A DNA stretch of 64,000 bases from Bedellia somnulentella (Eukaryota > Arthropoda > Insecta > Lepidoptera > Bedelliidae). The notes under the pieces are model-generated. The model ran no database searches, was not told where the DNA came from, and saw only the letters and a program-made list of their open reading frames with translations. Positions 9,109-19,224 of the stretch are shown here, piece by piece (within the stretch, counting starts at the first letter, position 1; every line of letters begins with the position of its first letter). Location of the stretch: the NCBI GenBank assembly GCA_963576735.1, contig OY755187.1:6386001-6450000 (forward strand), in the 5' to 3' direction. The position numbers were made by a program, and so were the translations under genes.

Positions 9109-11206
9109 TGCAAAGCGGGAATTTAGTGTAGTACTGCACAATGAGTACTTCTCCCAGAAAGTCCAAGAAAGTGCAAGATCTATAGAAGAGGAGTGGGGCG
9201 CTGTAAAAAGCACGATGCACCGATGTTGCGAAAAGTTCTTAGGCTACCGTAGTCCTGGAAAGAAAGAATGGATATCTGCTGATACATGGAATAAAATACA
9301 ACACCGAAAATCCATCAAAGAGAAACTTAATGCGGAAAAAGACCATAACATAAAAGAAACCCTAGCCTATGATTATTTTCTGTGCGAGAGCGAAATAAAA
9401 CGCAGTGCGAAAAGAGACAAACGTGTCAGAGCTGCATCCATAGCCAAAAGAGCGGAACTAGCGGCACACGTCGGAAACACCAGAGAGCTGTACCGTGCCG
9501 GAAAAGAGTTGTGCAATAAACCACCGGCAACGCGACCAATAGTGGACAAGTCAGGAAAACTCCTCACAACCATGGATCAGCAACTGCAGAGATGGCATGA
9601 ACACTTTCAAGAGGTATTTCAGACATTGAGCACTGATACTGAAGCTGATGACGATGGTGAGACAGGAATCGATGTCCTAGACATCAAAGTCGATCCGCCG
9701 AGCAAGGCTGAAATTGTCCGAGCCATTAAGAAGCTAAAAAGTGGAAAAGCTCCTGGTAAAGATGGAATCCCGATAGAAGCATTTAAGACCAATGCAGACG
9801 TGACGGCTGAGATACTGTTGCCCCTGATGACAGCCATATGGGAAACAGGCCAAGTGCCTGATAGCTGGAAAGAGGGGATCGTTATCAAACTGCCTAAGAA
9901 AGGTGACTTGTCTCAGTGTTCCAATTGGCGAGGAATTAACTTGCTACCAGTGTAAAGTCCTGTTAGAAAGAATGACGAGCGCAGTTGACTGTACGCTAAG
10001 GGACGAGCAGAGTGGATTCAGAGCGGGGCGATCTTGCACAGATCAGATTAACGTACTGCGGATGATCCTGGAACAGTGCAATGAAATGCAGAACGAACTC
10101 TATACCCTGTTCGTGGACTTCGAAAAAGCGTTTGATCGGGTGAAATGGTCTAGTATCTGGCGAACTTTAAAGAGAAGAGGTATACCGGTCAAGGTTATAG
10201 ATATTATTAAATGCCTTTATGAGGGTTCCTCTTGTCGAGTGATGCACCAAGGCCGACTAACTGAACCGATCACAGTCACCGCCGGAGTGAAACAGGGCTG
10301 CTTGTTATCACCGCTGCTGTTTTTACTTGTCTTGGATGATGTGATGCAAAGAGTAACCAACAAGGAAGAGAGAGGGCTGCCGTGGTTACATGGTAAGACC
10401 CTCGAGGACATAGACTTCGCAGACGACCTCTGTCTACTCGCCACATCCCGCAACCACCTACAATCCAAGACCGACGACCTCGCAGACGAAGCTGCAAAAG
10501 AAGGGCTGCGCATCAACTGCAGCAAAACCAAGGACATGCGCCTTAACACCCGAGATGAAGCGCCAATTTATGTCAATGGTGAGGTTGCTGAACAAAGTGC
10601 AGCGATTTACCTACCTCGGGAGCGTCGTGGACCCCAGAGGGACAGCGGAAGCGGATATAGAGGCGCGCATCAATAAAGCAAGAGCCGCGTACGCCCAACT
10701 AAAACCGGTGTGGACATCTTCCATTATAACACAGCGTACGAAGATCAGAGTGTTCAATTCCAATATAAAATCAGTCCTCCTGTACGGATGCGAGACATGG
10801 CTCGTCAAAAATGAAGTAACCAGCAAGCTACAGGTCTTCGTGAACAAATGTTTACGACGCATTCTGGGAATCTTCTGGCCGCGAACCATAACAAACGTAA
10901 GGCTGTGGGAGTTGACTGACCAAAAGTCCATCGACAAGGAGATCCTTATGAGGAAATGGCGCTGGATTGGACATGTACTGAGAAGACCAGACAATCATCT
11001 AACCAAACAAGGGTTAAAGTGGCAAGCGTATGGCAAAAGAAGGCCGGGTCGCCCCCGTACCACTTGGAGGCGCTCAGTTGAAAAAGAGGCTGCATCAACT
11101 GAACTCAGCTGGAAGGACCTGGAAGCTGCCGCACAAGATCGAGAAAAATGGAGATCTCTTCTTAGGGCCCTATGTCCCTGATGAGGGATAACAGGACTAC
11201 ATGATG
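9109..11206 (+). pseudogene. RTE-like LINE, 5-prime truncated reverse transcriptase
   Basis: Encodes the reverse transcriptase of a non-LTR element, which copies its RNA at a nicked target. The endonuclease domain is absent: the insertion begins just before the linker and carries the RT. Seen in order: linker (…RWHEHFQEVFQ), KSGKAPGKDGIP, WRGINLLPV, QSGFRAGRSC, FVDFEKAFDRV (palm motif A), GVKQGCLLSPLLF, FADDLCLL (catalytic motif C), YLGSVV, WRWIGHVLRR and the basic end GRPRTTWRRS. Two frame breaks, near 9950 and near 10600, disable it. The tail ends CATGATG, then TSD AATGTGCATG (11207-11216) matching 9099-9108. The RTE-clade label is a judgement from motif style. Confidence 0.88.
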
Positions 11207-11540
11207 AATGTGCATGACATTGTCCTTTTATTGTGTATACTGCGAAATGACTAAATACAGCGAAGCCATTTGAGTTTCCTCATGATGTTTCCTCTTACCG
11301 TTAGTTGCTGGTCTACGTGTCATGATAATATTTTTCGGGATCAAAAGAAAAAGTCAAACACATTATATTTTGTGGTGATATTATAAATTTCTAAAAATTA
11401 TTTGCATGTACTTACATTTGAAGCGTCCAATCAATCTGGAATAAAAAGAATAAATTAATTTATTTATGTGTATATACATATATACTTATAAATTTTATTT
11501 TTTGCTATAAAGGTTTATTTTTTGTATTGAGATATATATA

Positions 11541-11799
11541 TGTAGCGACGCGCTATTAGTACACTATGACGGGCACTACATAGAAACGCTGACAGTGCAA
11601 GAAGAATCACATTCCACAGCAACACGAAACCAAGTAATATACGTTACACGCGTCATCAAGACTCGCCATACAAATCGTACATCGCGCAATCAAAGTTTCT
11701 AAAACATTTACCATATATACAAGTTCCAACTTAATACAGTTGGTCCGCGGTTCCCAGGCATACCACCGCCTGGCGGAAGATCTTCCCTCTTCCTCCACA
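11541..11799 (+). mobile_element. Probable solo or truncated LTR
   Basis: Starts TGTAGCGACGCG and ends CTTCCTCCACA, i.e. TG…CA. It is followed at once by TTGGCAACCCCGACGTGATC, which resembles a tRNA primer-binding site of Ty3/gypsy-type elements. No gag-pol follows: an inverted copy of the LTR start begins at 11841. LTR identity rests on the ends and the binding-like site only. Confidence 0.55.
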
Positions 11800-11820
11800 T
11801 TGGCAACCCCGACGTGATCC
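11800..11820 (+). promoter_or_regulatory. Primer-binding-site-like sequence
   Basis: TGGCAACCCCGACGTGATCC directly after the CA end of the LTR, where a tRNA 3-prime end (…GGGGTTGCCA) would pair to prime minus-strand synthesis. The tRNA is not identified. Confidence 0.45.
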
Positions 11821-12218
11821 AATGGATCTCCGTCATCCGTCTTGATGACGCGTGTGACGTATATTACTTGGTTTCGTGTTGCTGTGGAATGTGATTCTTC
11901 TTGCACTGTCAGCGTTTCTATGTAGTGCGCGTCATAGTGTACTAATAGCGCGTCGCTACATATATATATCTCAATACAAAAAATAAAATTTACAAGTATA
12001 TATGTATATACACATAAATAAATTTATTTATTCTTTTTATTCCAGATTGATTGGACGCTTCAAATGTAAGTACATGCAAATATTTTTTAGAAATTTATAA
12101 TATCACCACAAAATATAATGTGTTTGACTTTTTCTTTTGATCCCGAAAAATATTATCATGACACGTAGAAGCTTAAAACTTTTCAGCAAATACGGAGACG
12201 GGACGATGTTCTCTATAA

Positions 12219-12300
12219 ATGGATCTCCGTCATCCGTCTTGATGAAGCGTGTGACGTATATTACTTGGTTTCGTGTTGCTGTGGAATGTGATTCTTTTTA
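12219..12300 (+). repeat. Direct copy of the LTR/inversion junction
   Basis: Repeats 11822-11905 (ATGGATCTCCGTCATCCGTC…GGAATGTGATTCTT), including the junction between the LTR downstream sequence and the inverted arm. It must have formed after that junction. Confidence 0.8.
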
Positions 12301-12302
12301 CA

Positions 12303-12305
<3 letters not shown>

Positions 12306-12362
<57 letters not shown>
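12306..12362. repeat. (AT)n microsatellite
   Basis: About 55 bp of nearly pure AT dinucleotides, adjoining the 3-prime tail of the neighbouring pLINE copy, from which it may have grown. Confidence 0.95.
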
Positions 12363-12367
<5 letters not shown>

Positions 12368-12850
12368 CTCACGCCATTAGTTCCCATTGGGGTAGGCAGA
12401 GACTATCGATCGCCACTTCGTACGATCCTGACAAACCTCTCTAGCTTCGTTTACATTTATTAATCTTTTCATACATGCTCTTTTATTCTTCAAACTTCGG
12501 ACGCCTGCCATTTTGAGCAGACTCTCAATTTGGTTCAAGTGTGTTCTTCGTAGTCGTCCTCTACTAACATTACCATCCACACTAGCTCTATTACTAATTT
12601 TCTATCATCCATTCTCTCTATGTGCCCACACCATCTCAACATTCCCTTTTCTATCTTTCTTACAATAACATCTTTCACACTACTCTCTGTCACTTGATCA
12701 CATAATCTAACATTACATTTTTTTCTGAGAGACCTCATCTCTTCTGCCACACCCGACATTCGCTTCCATACATAAGCGTAGGAACAAGAACAGCATCATG
12801 CACAGCCATTTGGGCCTTTTCAGACACCGATTGACTGGTCATTAGGCTAT
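12363..12850 (-). pseudogene. pLINE C-terminal coding end and 3-prime tail
   Basis: On the minus strand the translation shows …MRSLRKKCNVRLCDQ…KIEKGMLRWCGHIERMDDR… and, after a frame break, …RRTHLNQIE…ACMKRLINVNEAREVCQDRTKWRSIVSAYP. It then passes into the tail GGCGTGAGTATATGTATATA. This is the C-terminal end of a non-LTR reverse transcriptase. The 5-prime part is missing. The tail contains the stem-loop shared with SINE-A and SINE-B. Confidence 0.82.
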
Positions 12851-12951
12851 TTATAGATATATAATTAATTAACATAGCAACATACAGGAAAAGAACTTGT
12901 ACACAAATAGGAGTGACAACAGTTAAGAACTAAATTAAACATTATTTAATT

Positions 12952-13070
12952 TAACATACATATACTCACGGCTATAATTCCCTGAACGGGGTAGCCAGAC
13001 CTTTGGAATGAGAAATTCCTCAGCCACTTTTGGAAGTTGAGTGGGGAAAAGATGGTAATAATTAATGTTT
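12952..13070 (-). repeat. SINE-A 3-prime half
   Basis: ACATACATATACTCACGGCT, GGGGTAGCCAGACCTTTGG, CACTTTTGGAAGTTGAGTGG. Cut at 13070, where a CTAG Helitron-like end starts. Confidence 0.88.
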
Positions 13071-13072
13071 AA

Positions 13073-13440
13073 CTAGTGGGTAACCCTGGCGCGACTGCGT
13101 CGCATCCAATAATATGAGTTTATTTTGAAATTTTCCGACCAATCACAGCGCAGCTCTTTTGAATTTCTAGTGAATTTTACTAATTGGCCAGTTTGAAAAA
13201 AATCCGACCAATCACAGTGCATGTCTGATCGACTAAAGTTTGCGCGCGCTTATGACACTCAAGCAAAGTCTATTGGCCAAAATCGAAACTTTGAAATTCT
13301 GTAACAATTAACTTAATCCATTTACATCAGATGTCTCATTACATCATTTTGTGCACACCACGGTCGCGAACTGTACAAAACGATACCTGAACCAAATTTC
13401 TAGCTTAACTCATCGCGTCACAGGCTTCCGGGCAAGAAAG
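13073..13440 (-). mobile_element. Possible Helitron-like element, 3-prime end
   Basis: CTAG at 13073-13076, preceded by A, is the complement of a Helitron CTAG-T terminus. The sequence inside (GTGGGTAACCCTGGCGCGAC) resembles Helitron ends elsewhere in Lepidoptera. CCAATCACAG occurs twice. The opposite TC end was not found, so the right boundary is arbitrary. Confidence 0.35.
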
Positions 13441-13574
13441 AGGCTTATAGAAATAATACATAAAGATTATTTATTTAATTTAAACCACTAAATAACCTTA
13501 ACCATGGAATAATAATTATCGCGAACTTTACCAATTCGTTTGTTCTCTTGGTACATACGACTTAAGTCATAATT

Positions 13575-13846
13575 GTAGTTAATTTATCAAGGTTGTTAAC
13601 GGTGAGGGAAAACATCGTGAGGAAACCCACATGGCTGAGTCGTACTTAGTCATGTGACAGTGTTTTTATACAAAACGGCGTAAAGCCCGTCCCCTATTAC
13701 GAGAGCAACCTGTCCACTGTCCAAGCAAAACGTGGGTATTCTGACCAGGTGACAAAGTCACGTGATGTTCAGAAGTATTTATACCTCTGCCAACCCCTTC
13801 GGGGATATACGGCCTTAAAGTTTGAGTTGAGTCGAGTTTAATCATT
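13575..13846 (+). repeat. SINE-B, 5-prime truncated
   Basis: GTTAACGGTGAGGGAAAACA through GCAAAACGTGGGTATTCTGA and GACAAAGTCACGTGATGTTC to CCAACCCCTTCGGGGATATA. The head is missing. Moderately diverged. Confidence 0.85.
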
Positions 13847-14011
13847 GTGTACAAACATAATCGCCGGTTCCCAAGATAGGTCTGATGGGAAAACTTGTGA
13901 GATTTGTACAGAAATCTGAGTGGGATAAGAAAGTTTTATCTTGTTTATGGCACGAGTTTATTATTTGTTTCGTCTCTGACAGAAAACTGGCAGAGAAGTA
14001 AATATACGTAC

Positions 14012-14160
14012 TTACTTACTTACTTATACTCACGCCCATTATTCCCATTGGGGTAGGCAGAGACTATCGATCGCCACTTAGTACGATCTTGACAAACCTC
14101 TCTTGCTTCCCTTACTTTCATTATTCTTCTCATACATGCTCTTTTATTCTTCTCACTTTA
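14012..14160 (-). repeat. pLINE 3-prime end
   Basis: An (ACTT)n tail, then ACTCACGCCCATTATTCCCA, GGGGTAGGCAGAGACTATCG, TACGATCTTGACAAACCTCT. Well preserved; truncated at 14160. Confidence 0.85.
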
Positions 14161-14186
14161 CGTATAGCAACAATATTCACATAACA

Positions 14187-14386
14187 ACCGTGATAGCTCA
14201 GTTGGCAGAATAACACATCCATAGCCAAAAAGGGGTAGCCAGAGCTTCAGAGCTCTCTTCAAAATCTCCTCAGCCATATTTTGGAAGTTGATAGGGGACA
14301 AGATGGTAGAAACAAAGTATTGTTGGTGATGTGCGGGTAGAAAGGGGTAGTGACATTCTAAGCCAGCACTACACGGCAATTTACCC
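14187..14386 (-). repeat. SINE-A2 abutting a SINE-B head
   Basis: 14189-14212 is a plus-strand SINE-B head (CCGTGATAGCTCAGTTGGCA) that breaks off. A reverse SINE-A2 with an internal deletion follows from about 14220 (AAGGGGTAGCCAGAGCTTC … CATTCTAAGCCAGCACTACA). Two truncated elements lie side by side. Confidence 0.7.
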
Positions 14387-14649
14387 TTTATGATTATTTA
14401 TTTATATCCAAAATAAAAACAAATGGCGTATAACCGAAAACGAATATATATAAACAGAATATTTCTACAGACATTTTTACCATTTTGCCATTTTGCATCA
14501 CGTTATATTTATCTAACAGTGAAAACTACTTACTGGAATTGTAAATTGACAATGACGAATTGCAAAAATACATTTCCTTCTTTGGTTATTTCTCGAATGG
14601 TTTATTCTTTTACTAAGATTTTTATCATCTGTCATTTTGAATAAAATTT

Positions 14650-14888
14650 CTGTGTATTGTCGGCTTAGAATAGGATAACCTAATTTTTTCCATGGCTGAT
14701 CGTAAAAGGCGACTATAGCTTTATAAGTGTTTTCTGGGCAGCGCAGTGGGAGACCCATCACCAAAAACATTTATTTTACATAGTTTTCTAACTTAACTTC
14801 CAAAATCGGCTTATTAATTTGCTGATTCTGAAGCTCTGGCTACCCCTTTTAGGAATTTATAGCCGTGAGTATATGTATTTATGTAATT
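14650..14888 (+). repeat. SINE-A
   Basis: CTGTGTATTGTCGGCTTAGA to GGAATTTATAGCCGTGAGTA and ATGTATTTATGTA. Diverged and without a clear TSD. Confidence 0.85.
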
Positions 14889-14956
14889 TTGAATAGTTTT
14901 ATTTTAGTTTATACATCTTATTGACAACCCGTTATTGTAGGTTATTTAGCTAGTTA

Positions 14957-15202
14957 GTTGCTGTGTAGTGTCGGCTTAGAATAGCACTACCCCATTTCTT
15001 AAGGTGGGTGTACGTAAGAGGCGACTAACGGTATTGGGGCTTTTAAGGTATTTTTGGGCGATGCGGTTGGAGACCCATCACCAACAACCTTTATCTTACC
15101 ATCTTTTCCCCACTCACATTTCCAAAAGTGGCTGAGGAATTTTTGATTCCTTAGCTATGTCTACCCCTTTTAGAGATTTATAGCCGTGATTATATGTATG
15201 TA
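14957..15202 (+). repeat. SINE-A, full length with TSD
   Basis: GCTGTGTAGTGTCGGCTTAG to GTGATTATATGTATGTA. TSD AGCTAGTTA at 14948-14956 and 15203-15211, with GTTG between the upstream TSD and the usual start. Confidence 0.93.
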
Positions 15203-15432
15203 AGCTAGTTACCAACAAACACACCCGAAGATTTGAGAAACAACAAAATCTCGTTTAACTGTTGCAAACTAAATGTATTAATTTAATATAGTAACTTAAC
15301 TTTTATGTGCATTTTATGAATATATATAAATATTGCATGACATATTTGTCGCCTGTTGTTCAGTTGTAGTTAACTATTATTCCTGTGATTGGAGGCAGGG
15401 TTATTACTGTTTTGAACTATTACAATTTCATA

Positions 15433-15679
15433 CACACATACATATACTCACGTCTATAAATCCCTTAACGGGGTAGCCAGAGCTTTGAAATGAGAAATTC
15501 CTTAGCCACTTTTGGAAGTTGATTGGGGAAAAGATGGTAATAATAAATGTTTTTGGTGACGGGTCTCCAACCACATCGCCCAAAAAACATTTAAAAAGCC
15601 CCTATACCCTTAGTCGCCTCTTACAATCACCCACGGGCAGAAATGGGGTAGTGTTATTCTAAACCGACACTACACGGCG
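15433..15679 (-). repeat. SINE-A, full length with TSD
   Basis: Reverse copy with loop variant CCCCGTTAAGGG in the 3-prime stem. TSD TACAATTTCATA at 15421-15432 and 15680-15691, exact. Confidence 0.93.
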
Positions 15680-15699
15680 TACAATTTCATATGACAAAA

Positions 15700-15780
15700 T
15701 ATATATCAGCCATATGGGTTTTATCACGATGGCTTCCCGTTACTTAAGATATGACTTAAGAAAAGATATATTTGTGTATT
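15700..15780 (-). repeat. SINE-B remnant
   Basis: ATCAGCCATATGGGTTTTAT and ATCACGATGGCTTCCCGTTA match the reverse SINE-B body; the rest is lost. Confidence 0.55.
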
Positions 15781-16328
15781 GAATTTAATTGAATACAATA
15801 CAACTACTCTCAGCTCCATTATTTTCATTTCAATAACAAAATAGAAAATTTAAATAATCAAAAAGAGAATAGATAATATAAAAGGAAGTTTGTGTAGACA
15901 TACAATGTCGATTTTTAATATATTCAACTGAGAGAAAAAATAAGATGAATAAACGATCTATATTTAAGTAAATATTTGAAATGACATGAAATCGTAAACA
16001 ACTCATGAATGAGCTCTTCTAATTCACTAATTGTATTATGTAATAGAAAATGAATATGAGAAAATGTTACTATACATATATAATATCTGAGGGTTCGATT
16101 CCGATTTGGCCTATTTCATTTCAGCTCACGTCCCGATATAGTTGAAGCTACATAATCCGGTCCGTAGGGAAATCGGACTTCTTGTATAAACAACTCAATT
16201 ACTGCGCCATTGTTGCAGAATTGTACCTGGATCTTGAATTAGTAATCGAGTATACAAGGCTACCACAAATGTTTTTTTGTGTTTCTATCTGGACTTTTAA
16301 CTTTTATCATATTGAAGCTATAGAGTGT

Positions 16329-16417
16329 AATTTGCCATGTAGTGCCGCCTTAGAATGTTACCACGTCTTTCTACCCATGGGTGTTGTAAGAGGTGACTGA
16401 GGGTTTAGGGCTTTTTT
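16329..16417 (+). repeat. SINE-A2 head
   Basis: CCATGTAGTGCCGCCTTAGA, then CCCATGGGTGTTGTAAGAGG. It stops where the ACCGACTTCAAAA element begins, which apparently cut it. Confidence 0.75.
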
Positions 16418-17060
16418 AACCGACTTCAAAAAAGGAGGTTCTCAGTTCGATTGTTTGTATGTATGTATGTATGTATGTATGTATGTATGTATGTATAATT
16501 GTCCGCGATTATCTCGAGTTTGGCTTAAGCTATTTGGATGCGGTTTTCAGGACAGTATTCGTTACATTTAGGAAAAGGTTTTAGTGCCTTAACCGACCAT
16601 AAAAAGAAAGGAGGTTCTGTGTTTGACCTGTAAGTATGTCTGTTGGTCCGCGATTATCTCACGTTTGGCTTAAGCTATTTGGATGCGGTTTTCAGAAAAG
16701 TATTCGTTACATTTAGGAGAAGGTTTTAGTGCCTTAACCGACCAAAAAAAGAAAGGAGGTTCTGTGTTTGACCTGTATGTATGTCTGTTGGTCCGCGATT
16801 ATCTCACGTTTGGCTTAAGCTATTTGGATGCGGTTTTCAGAAAAGTATTCGTTACATTTAGGAGAAGGTTTTAGTGCCTTGACCGACCAAAAAAAGAAAG
16901 GAGGTTCTGTGTTTGACCTGTATGTATGTGTGTTGGTCCGCGATTATCTTACGTTTTGCTTAAGCTATTTGGTTGCGGTTTTCAGAAAAGTATTCGTTAC
17001 ATTTAGAAGATGGGTTAAAAGTTCTTTAACCGACTCGAAAAAAAGGAGGTTTCTTAGTTT
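16418..17060 (+). repeat. 145-bp tandem repeats in an ACCGACTTC element
   Basis: Units start at GTCCGCGATTATCT: 16501, 16646, 16791 and 16936, exactly 145 bp apart; the last is incomplete. The block begins with TAACCGACTTCAAAAAAGG and a (GTAT)n run. 145 is not divisible by three, so the same 40 or so residues appear in two frames; the apparent 63- and 97-codon frames here are by-products. Confidence 0.88.
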
Positions 17061-17196
17061 GAAATATAAGTATGTATGTAAAGTTATCAATGCTACACAG
17101 AAATGTATCAATATATGTTAATAAAGTTTTTTTATTAGTAATAAACAGAGTTACTAAATTATTGAACAAAAAAGTATATAAAAACATGAATAAATT

Positions 17197-17490
17197 ACTC
17201 TTAATTATATTAAAGAAAAAAATATATATTGCAACATCATGTTTTTCATCCTGGTCATTTCAATCAAGGCGCTTTCGTCATGGAGAATTTCGCGCTTTCG
17301 GAATGGTCTTAACCATTTAAGTAATTTCTTTGAATCTATATCACTTAAAGCCATCTCATCAAGGGATTTTACTCGACTCAACGCTACATATATATAAGAG
17401 AGTTTATTCGCATTTGTGATAGGTGAACTTCTCTTTGCTCATCTGTTTCGGCAGCAAGAGCAGCACGCTGACGATCTCTCTCATTCTGAA
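17197..17490 (-). pseudogene. PIF1/Helitron-type helicase remnant
   Basis: On the minus strand, 17390-17200 reads YVALSRVKSLDEMALSDIDS…KLLKWLRPFRKREILHDES. This matches the last conserved helicase motif (YVALSRV) of PIF1-like DNA helicases, the type carried by Helitrons. Just upstream, in another frame, is the peptide NERDRQRAALAAETDEQREV, a repeat style common in the N-terminal part of the same proteins. The ATPase core between them is gone, so this is a deleted derivative. Confidence 0.6.
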
Positions 17491-17559
17491 GGGCAAGCAC
17501 GAGTTATCGACACGATAACGGTTAGAATGAGATGGCAGTATACGATACTAAGTAAGTGC

Positions 17560-17720
17560 GTAAAAGATGGCTGCTTTATCCCACGCGATAACTAGTTTAA
17601 ATACGGCTCGTGCTTGCCCTGCTGAAGTCTTTGTTTTTTTTCGATGGGTGTTTCGTTCTCCCTTACGCGACTTTTCCTTAAAGCATCCTTTGCTTTTCTA
17701 TCTAGGCCCGCAGGTAAACA
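17560..17720 (-). pseudogene. Possible further piece of the helicase-type protein
   Basis: The minus strand reads …AGLDRKAKDALRKSRVRENETPIEKKQRLQQ…, with the charged ETPIEKKQRL style of the neighbouring remnant. Too short for a firm call. Confidence 0.35.
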
Positions 17721-17885
17721 AAATAGTAACAAGTAAGCTAAAGTCATAATAACAAATATTATAACTACCTGTTAAAAAAACTATAAAATAAACAGACAGT
17801 AAAACCAATCTCTCAAAAACTATCACTAATTCACTAAAAAAACTCAGAGTGATTTAAGAACTTATCACTAAAAAGTATAAAATAA

Positions 17886-18885
17886 AAAACAAAAACAAAA
17901 ACTTCAAATTAAAAACTAAAAAGAAAAATTAAATATTATTATTTTTTATTTAAAAAAGAACCGCCTTCAAAAATCCAACTGAAAAGTATAAAATAATTTT
18001 TATTTATTTTATTATGTACAACTCTATTCAACTTCTTCTTTTTGAAGTCGGTGCCAAACAGACAAATCCAAAATGAAAATTGCTACATAGAGAAAACCAT
18101 ACGAATAATAAATCAATCGATAGTGCCTCAACAACAGTAGGTAACACAATCGCGCTCAAAAATCAAGAAATTTCTTCCGCTCGCAACGACGTCGCTTTAT
18201 AAAGGATGGAATGGGGAGACAGTGAGCGGTGGTTAGCCTGGTGTGCATGCGTCGCACTCCGCAGAGAAAATATCATAATATACATGTCACCGTAAAACTG
18301 TAAATACTAGTAAATTATAATTTTAGATAGATAGCGAGATAGTAAACTAACGTTAGGTTAGGTTATGTAAGATTATCAGATTTCAAACTAACGGAATTAA
18401 CAATTCGACAGCGACATGCATGCACCGAGTTGGCACAACCAATACTTCTAACACTTTATAAAAAAACGATCGAGAATCTAAATCACTACATAGTATAAAA
18501 CAAAGTCGCTTTCTCTCTCCCTGTCTGGGATATACGGACATCCTTATGTATACTTTAATCTGTAAAACTACGAAATGAATTTTAATGCGATTTTTTTTAT
18601 TATTCGAATAAAAAGGAAGGTTTATAAGGATGGCATACGCTGATAGGGTGGAGAACTCACTCAACTTGGGCGGGCCACTAATATTCGTTCTTCTTTGTCA
18701 TGAAAATTGGTTTGGCACCGACTTCAAAAAGAAGAAGTTGAATAGAGTTGTACATAATAAAATAAATAAAAATTATTTTATACTTTTCAGTTGGATTTTT
18801 GAAGGCGGTTCTTTTTTAAATAAAAAATAATAATATTTAATTTTTCTTTTTAGTTTTTAATTTGAAGTTTTTGTTTTTGTTTTTT
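17886..18885. mobile_element. Foldback element with 174-bp inverted arms
   Basis: 17886-18059 and 18711-18885 are near-identical inverted arms (inner edge CTTTTTGAAGTCGGTGCCAA, outer edge CAAAAACAAAAACTTC). The 650-bp loop has no lasting frame. The inner edge shares GACTTC with the 37.3-kb foldback and the 16.4 and 36.1-kb elements, so these look like one extended family. Confidence 0.75.
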
Positions 18886-18904
18886 TTAAATTTTTAGGTT
18901 TTTT

Positions 18905-19024
18905 TAAATCTTTTTGTTCATGAAAACCTCATGTGGGGATTATTACTAATAAATAAAGAAAAAAATTTAATTTTTTTCTTTTTTTTTCTTGAAATTTTTC
19001 TTTCCTTTATTTATTAGTAAGTTT
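18905..19024. repeat. SINE-T pieces head to head
   Basis: Reverse piece (CTTTTTGTTCATGAAAACCT, CATGTGGGGATTATTACTAA) followed by a forward AATTTTTCTTTCCTTTATTT piece, giving a hairpin as at 6.2 kb. Confidence 0.6.
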
Positions 19025-19026
19025 TT

Positions 19027-19180
19027 AGGTTTTTGGGCGATACGGTTTGAAACTCATCACCAACGAAACTTTATTTACACTATCCTGTCCCCTATCAACT
19101 TCCAAATGTGGCTGAAGATCCTGGCTCTAAAGCTCTAGTTTCCACTTTTTAGGCTTTAAGGCTGTGAGTATATGTACACA
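19027..19180 (+). repeat. SINE-A, 5-prime truncated
   Basis: Starts in GGGCGATACGGTTTGAAAC, keeps CAACTTCCAAATGTGGCTGA and ends GCTGTGAGTATATGTACA. Diverged. Confidence 0.75.
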
Positions 19181-19224
19181 TACTATTATAGAATACATAC
19201 ACAGTATGAATGTAGTATGAATAC

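Larger units (their letters stand above)
8708..11316 (-). repeat. SINE-B split by SINE-A and LINE insertions
   Basis: Three pieces of one old reverse SINE-B: 8708-8801, 9066-9108 and 11207-11316 (ATGACTAAATACAGCGAAGC, TTTCCTCATGATGTTTCC). The insertions between them are flanked by direct repeats TGTTATTCAGAGTA (8788-8801, 9066-9079) and AATGTGCATG (9099-9108, 11207-11216). The SINE-B head is cut off at the large inverted repeat starting near 11313. Confidence 0.85.
11313..12169. repeat. Large inverted repeat with arms of about 330-340 bp
   Basis: The left arm (about 11313-11660) reads back almost base for base in the right arm (about 11841-12169); both include TCATGATAATATTTTTCGGG and GTAGCGACGCGCTATTAG. 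The spacer of about 180 bp carries the end of an LTR and a primer-binding-like site. The arms cover both the start of the LTR and about 220 bp of its outside flank, so this is not a simple terminal repeat. Confidence 0.85.

Noticed and set aside
11607..11906. 99-codon reverse frame over the LTR region
   Set aside because: It spans the spacer and arms of the inverted repeat and reads the same sequence twice; no family likeness.
11607..12300. MITE with simple terminal inverted repeats
   Set aside because: The arms include LTR start plus outside flank and the junction is copied again, which a simple MITE would not show.
12137..12463. 108-codon frame rich in YIYIYI
   Set aside because: Produced by the (AT)n tract.
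16089..16110. B-box-like GGGTTCGATTCCG as another tRNA SINE
   Set aside because: No A box or recognisable SINE body around it.
16501..17050. CRISPR-like regular array
   Set aside because: No alternating repeats and unique spacers; whole 145-bp units repeat, and the genome is eukaryotic.
16683..17121. Two overlapping frames repeating the same peptide
   Set aside because: By-product of the 145-bp tandem repeats, which shift frame each unit.
18150..18300. Possible host promoter (TTTATAAAGCG on the minus strand) in a GC-richer patch
   Set aside because: Lies in the loop of a foldback element and no coding region follows.
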